Of a stretch of 8,787 nucleotides of DNA, positions 6,034 through 8,787 are shown one piece after another. This stretch comes from Gemmatimonas sp. UBA2094. Lineage in GTDB: Bacteria > Gemmatimonadota > Gemmatimonadetes > Gemmatimonadales > Gemmatimonadaceae. Below the pieces are notes generated by a model that searched no databases, was not told where the DNA came from, and saw nothing but the letters and a program-made list of their open reading frames with translations. The stretch spans positions 1 through 8,787 of the forward strand of contig DCZC01000049.1 of assembly GCA_002331565.1 (NCBI GenBank), written 5' to 3'. How positions within the stretch are numbered: the first letter of the stretch is position 1; each line of letters starts with the position of its first letter. A program made the translations under genes and the position numbers.

Positions 6034-6054
6034 GGGGGACACTGCGTGTCCCCC
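6034..6054. terminator. Strong hairpin downstream of the phosphofructokinase gene
   Basis: GGGGGACAC (6034-6042) pairs perfectly with GTGTCCCCC (6046-6054) around a TGC loop. It lies 28 bp after the kinase stop codon and ahead of the exported-protein gene on the same strand. There is no T tract on either side, so it may act as a Rho-independent-like stop, an mRNA 3' end stabiliser or a leader element of the next gene. The 9-bp GC-rich stem is unambiguous; the function is inferred from position. Confidence 0.55.
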
Positions 6055-6082
6055 ACGGAAGTCTCATCCCCGAGACCCTGGA

Positions 6083-7162
6083 TCAGTCCCCGAAGCTGAT
6101 CCCGATCATCCGCGCGGTCTGCACCACATCGTGCTTCGGATCCACCCGCTTCGTTTCGCGCAGGACGTCCTCGATCGGAATCGGCACGATGTGCGGCGAC
6201 TGGAGTGCCACCATGTGCCCCCACTTCTTGTCGGCCACCGCCTGCACAGCCGCGGCGCCGAAGCGCGTGGCCAGCAGACGATCATACCCCGTCGGCGAGC
6301 CCCCACGCTGCAGGTGCCCCAGCACCATCGAGCGCGTTTCCTTGCCTGTCTGCTGCTGAATATCGTACGCCAGCCGCTCGGCCACGCCACCAAGGCGACG
6401 ATCCTGACCGGGAAGTGAGGCCCCGATGATGGATTCGTGGCCGCCCTTCGGCTTCGAGCCCTCGGCCACCACGACGATGCTGAAGCGCTTTCCGCTGGCG
6501 TCGCGCTCCATGATCTTCTCGCACACCTTCTCGAGCTCCCACTCGATTTCGGGAATGAGAATCACGTCGGCCGTCCCCGCCACGCCGGCGTGCAGTGCGA
6601 TGAACCCGGCTTCGCGCCCCATCACCTCGAGCACCATCACGCGGTCGTGCGACTCGGCCGTGGTGTGCAACTTGTCGATCGCTTCCATGGCCGTATTGAC
6701 GGCCGTGTCGAAACCGAACGTCGTGATCGTGCCAGCCACGTCGTTGTCGATCGTCTTGGGCACGCTTACCACCCGCACCCCCTTCGCCTGCAGCTGCTGC
6801 GCGATCTTCAGCGAGCCGTCGCCGCCGATGGAGATGATGGCTTCGATCCCAAGGTTGCGCGCGTTCTCGACCAGTTCGTCCGAGCGGTCGACGTGCTTCC
6901 AGCTGCCGTCCGGCTGCTGGACGGGGTACGAAAACGGGCTGCCGCGGTTCGTGGTCTTGATGATGGTGCCACCCTGGCCGGCGATGCCGCGGACGCTGTC
7001 CACGGTGAGGGGCACGATTTCGTCCTCACCCAGCAGGCCGGCAAACCCGCGTTTGATGCCCAGGACGTCCCAGCCGCGGGTGCGCGCCGACAGCACGGCC
7101 GCCCGAATAACGGCGTTCAGGCCCGGGGCGTCACCGCCGCCGGTGGAAATGGCAATCCGCAT
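6083..7162 (-). CDS. pfkA: 6-phosphofructokinase (PfkA family)
   Basis: 359-residue glycolytic enzyme that phosphorylates fructose 6-phosphate to fructose 1,6-bisphosphate in the cytoplasm. Motifs in order: nucleotide loop STGGGDAPGLN (6-16), IGGDGS (112-117), PKTIDND (135-141) with catalytic D139, VMGREAG (180-186) for fructose 6-phosphate, VVAEG (231-235) and GHLQRGGSP (282-290). Length is typical of the group III-like enzymes, about 40 residues longer than E. coli PfkA. The pair G116 (matching E. coli Gly104) and K136 (matching Gly124) is mixed: the first is the ATP-type residue, the second is the lysine seen in PPi enzymes, a combination I recall from ATP-dependent actinobacterial PfkA. 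ATP is thus the likelier donor. The ATG at 7162 is the right start because the family begins MRIAISTGGGDAPG; the frame runs further upstream, but those residues lack homology. No good Shine-Dalgarno precedes it (CATTTTCAGAAAC). The gene stands alone, divergent from the pseudopilin gene. Confidence 0.96.
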   Translation of the reverse strand: MRIAISTGGGDAPGLNAVIRAAVLSARTRGWDVLGIKRGFAGLLGEDEIVPLTVDSVRGIAGQGGTIIKTTNRGSPFSYPVQQPDGSWKHVDRSDELVENARNLGIEAIISIGGDGSLKIAQQLQAKGVRVVSVPKTIDNDVAGTITTFGFDTAVNTAMEAIDKLHTTAESHDRVMVLEVMGREAGFIALHAGVAGTADVILIPEIEWELEKVCEKIMERDASGKRFSIVVVAEGSKPKGGHESIIGASLPGQDRRLGGVAERLAYDIQQQTGKETRSMVLGHLQRGGSPTGYDRLLATRFGAAAVQAVADKKWGHMVALQSPHIVPIPIEDVLRETKRVDPKHDVVQTARMIGISFGD

Positions 7163-7335
7163 GTTTCTGAAAATGACGTGGCAGGTGGGTGTGCCCAAAT
7201 GTACCCAAGGGGCGCAGACAGGGGAGACGGGCGGACGGCGTCGAATTGGTACAATCCGGCGTTTTTCGGTAACGGGATTCCGCGCCGTCGGCGCAAGACT
7301 GCGCGGACCACGCGGCGCGATCCCCCGGTTGGGGA

Positions 7336-7356
7336 TGGGAGGCGCGGCGCCTCCCA
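7336..7356 (+). promoter_or_regulatory. Strong hairpin in the presumed leader of the pseudopilin gene
   Basis: TGGGAGGCG (7336-7344) pairs perfectly with CGCCTCCCA (7348-7356) around CGG, ending 21 bp before the ATG at 7378. The two flanking genes are divergent, so a terminator is not expected here. The only GGGAGG of the region lies inside the stem and is too far from the ATG to serve as a normal ribosome binding site. A possible -10 box TACAAT lies upstream at 7250-7255, without a clear -35. A role in translation or transcript stability is a guess. Confidence 0.4.
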
Positions 7357-7377
7357 CATCTCACCCGTTCGAGTCTC

Positions 7378-7797
7378 ATGCGCCCCGGCTCCACTACCCT
7401 CGAGCAACTCCTCATCCTCACCATCCTCGGCATCCTCGCCGGGATCGCCCTGTTCGGCGGGGCGCCGCTGCTCGAGGCGGTGGCGGTCGAGACGGCCTCC
7501 CGCGAATCCACCGCCCTATTCGCCCTCGCCCGGGATCACGCGCTCTCCGCGGGAGAACGCACCGCCGTGCACATCGACGGCGCCCGGGGGCGGGTGGTCG
7601 TGCACGCCGGTCCCGACACGCTCGCCATGGCCGATTTCGCACCGCGCGGGGTGCGCGTGACATCCACCCGCGACTCCATGGCCTACGCGCCCGACGGACT
7701 CGGCGTCGGGGCGGCGAATCTGCGCCTCATCCTCTCACGCGGCGCGCGCGCCGACACCATCAACGTCTCGCGTCTGGGACGTGTCGAGTGGCGGTGA
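7378..7797 (+). CDS. Type IV pilin-like GspH/FimT family pseudopilin
   Basis: 139 residues. It begins with a very short leader MRPG, then STTLEQLLILTILGILAGIALFG, which matches the type IV pilin processing and N-methylation segment: glycine at -1, Glu at +5, then a hydrophobic helix with ILGILA. The usual Phe at +1 is Ser. The remainder fits the GspH/FimT domain: RESTALFALARDHALSAGERTAVHID, then YAPDGLGVGAANLRLILSRGARADTINVSRLGRVEW, with the family's late glycine-rich strand and closing NVSRLGRV. Such minor pilins are cut by prepilin peptidase (PilD/GspO) and join the tip or initiation complex of type IV pili or type II secretion. No other pilus gene is in the window, so it is apparently a lone copy. 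The ATG at 7378 has no convincing Shine-Dalgarno (only GAG four bases upstream). It ends 9 bp before the convergent helicase stop. Confidence 0.82.
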   Translation: MRPGSTTLEQLLILTILGILAGIALFGGAPLLEAVAVETASRESTALFALARDHALSAGERTAVHIDGARGRVVVHAGPDTLAMADFAPRGVRVTSTRDSMAYAPDGLGVGAANLRLILSRGARADTINVSRLGRVEWR

Positions 7798-7799
7798 CG

Positions 7800-7831
7800 G
7801 CCGGGGTCAGGTCCCGAAATCGAACCCCGGC
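7800..7831. terminator. Inverted repeat at the convergent pseudopilin/helicase ends
   Basis: GCCGGGGT (7800-7807) is complementary to ACCCCGGC (7824-7831) with a 16-base loop. It begins 2 bp after the pseudopilin stop and overlaps the helicase stop codon and its last codons. It could halt plus-strand transcripts, but the loop is long and there is no T run; coincidence in GC-rich DNA is quite possible. Confidence 0.25.
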
Positions 7832-8787
7832 ACCGATACGCGCGGGATCTCCTGCCCGATCACGCGTTCGATGGTACGCACCGTGCCGATCTCTTCGGCG
7901 CTCATGAACGTGTACGCATCGCCGGTGCTCGCCGCGCGGCCCGTGCGGCCGATGCGGTGCACGTAGTCTTCCGGCTGCTGCGGCACATCGAAGTTGATCA
8001 CGTGCGTGATGCCGCTGATGTCGAGTCCGCGCTGGGCGATGTCGGTGGCCACCAGTACACGCAGCTTGCCACTCTTGAAATCCTCGAGGGCCGACATGCG
8101 CTCGCGCTGCGACTTGTCGGCGTGCATCGCGCCTGCCTGAATGCCGGCCTGCGACAGGTCGCGCACCACCCGGTCGGCACCGCTCTTCGTGCGCGTGAAC
8201 ACCAGCACCGAGTCGTGTTCGTCGGCCTTGAGGAGGTGCACCAGCAGGTCATTCTTCCGATGACGCGGCACGGGGTACACGGCGTGCGTCACCGTTTTCG
8301 CGGCCCCCGAGCGACGGCCCACCTGCACCACCACCGGCTTGCGCAGATACTTGCGGCCGAGTGCTTCCACTTCTGGAGGCATGGTGGCCGAGAAGAGCAG
8401 CGTTTGGCGGTACCGCGGGATCTGTTCGACGATGCGGTTGATCTGCGGCGCGAAGCCCATGTCGAGCATGCGGTCGGCTTCGTCGAGCACGAGCGTCTCG
8501 AGGTACGTGAAGTCCACGTTCCGCTTCTCGAGATGATCGAGCAGACGGCCGGGCGTGGCGACCACCACGTCCACGCCGTTGCGGAGCGCGCGCTCCTGGG
8601 GCTCGTAGCCCACGCCGCCGTACACCGGAATGCAGTCCACCGGCGCATGCTTGGAATACTTGCGTACGCTCTCTTCCACCTGCAGGCACAGCTCGCGGGT
8701 GGGGGTGAGCACGAGCACACGGGTCCGGCGCGGTCCGCCAAGCAGGCGGTGCACCATGGGCAGCGTGAAGCTGGCGGTCTTGCCGGT
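7807..8787 (-). CDS. DEAD-box ATP-dependent RNA helicase, RhlE-like (N-terminus outside window)
   Basis: 326 residues are visible; the frame runs off the right edge, where TGKTASFTLP is the end of the Walker A motif, so the start, the Q motif and the first half of motif I are missing. In order come PTREL (motif Ia), the YGGVGYEPQ stretch, ATPGRLLDHL (Ib), VLDEADRMLDMGF (II), FSATMP (III), VFTRTKSGADRV (IV), MHADKSQRERM, VATDIAQRGLDI (V) and VHRIGRTGRA (VI). All key residues are intact. The wording around motifs II, V and VI fits the RhlE group, which acts in ribosome assembly and mRNA turnover. The protein ends soon after the helicase core (PRVSVPGFDFGT), with no basic C-terminal extension. 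An internal ATG at 8757 is not the start because it would cut off motif I. It converges on the pseudopilin gene. Confidence 0.95.
   Translation of the reverse strand, partial: TGKTASFTLPMVHRLLGGPRRTRVLVLTPTRELCLQVEESVRKYSKHAPVDCIPVYGGVGYEPQERALRNGVDVVVATPGRLLDHLEKRNVDFTYLETLVLDEADRMLDMGFAPQINRIVEQIPRYRQTLLFSATMPPEVEALGRKYLRKPVVVQVGRRSGAAKTVTHAVYPVPRHRKNDLLVHLLKADEHDSVLVFTRTKSGADRVVRDLSQAGIQAGAMHADKSQRERMSALEDFKSGKLRVLVATDIAQRGLDISGITHVINFDVPQQPEDYVHRIGRTGRAASTGDAYTFMSAEEIGTVRTIERVIGQEIPRVSVPGFDFGT

Noticed and set aside
7163..7357. 65-residue N-terminal extension of the phosphofructokinase frame
   Set aside because: The family starts at MRIAISTGGGDAPG; the extension is a Pro/Arg-rich stretch from the intergenic region and the upstream hairpin.
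6426..7907. Plus-strand open frame of nearly 500 codons across the phosphofructokinase and pseudopilin genes
   Set aside because: It crosses two well-supported genes and the intergenic region, and has no homology-like pattern of its own.
1..8787. CRISPR arrays, tRNA or rRNA genes, insertion sequences, phage or toxin-antitoxin genes
   Set aside because: I looked for regular direct repeats, clover-leaf patterns, terminal inverted repeats, transposase motifs and small paired genes on both strands and found none.

Overview
The window is a high-GC bacterial chromosome segment with densely packed single genes on both strands. Its gene content is mostly housekeeping and regulatory: an ECF sigma factor, a TetR regulator, a GNAT acetyltransferase, two RNA helicases, a 6-phosphofructokinase, a small exported protein and a type IV pilin-like protein. 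The codon use, the many weak or absent Shine-Dalgarno sequences and the style of the proteins would fit a Gemmatimonadota-like organism, but this is an inference; nothing in the window proves the phylum. There are no RNA genes, insertion sequences, CRISPR arrays or phage genes that I can see.

Layout. 1-420 (+) is the 3' part of a CGNR zinc-finger regulator, convergent with an ECF sigma factor (468-1154, -). A TetR/AcrR regulator (1266-1883, -) lies upstream of the sigma gene and is divergent from a GNAT acetyltransferase (2006-2593, +). The 122-bp gap between regulator and acetyltransferase is AT-rich, and the divergent pair carries two perfect copies of one 18-bp inverted repeat, TAGGACC-N4-GGTCCTA. 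One copy sits in front of each gene start. This is the clearest regulatory signal of the window: an apparent autoregulated TetR/GNAT pair. The acetyltransferase converges on a large DEAH-type helicase (2642-5341, -), preceded on the same strand by a small exported protein (5416-5850, -) and a 6-phosphofructokinase (6083-7162, -). A type IV pilin-like GspH/FimT gene (7378-7797, +) is divergent from the kinase and converges, 9 bp apart, on a DEAD-box RNA helicase that runs off the right edge (7807-8787, -).

Points of interest. No new multi-gene system is evident. The items worth a second look are the paired operators; the DEAH helicase with a motif-Ia-like segment before its Walker A, an unassigned C-terminal half and an RGG-type basic tail; the phosphofructokinase with mixed ATP/PPi signature residues; the small exported protein with a two-cysteine WIDGVPP motif; and the lone pseudopilin, whose mRNA leader would carry a strong hairpin and no good ribosome binding site.
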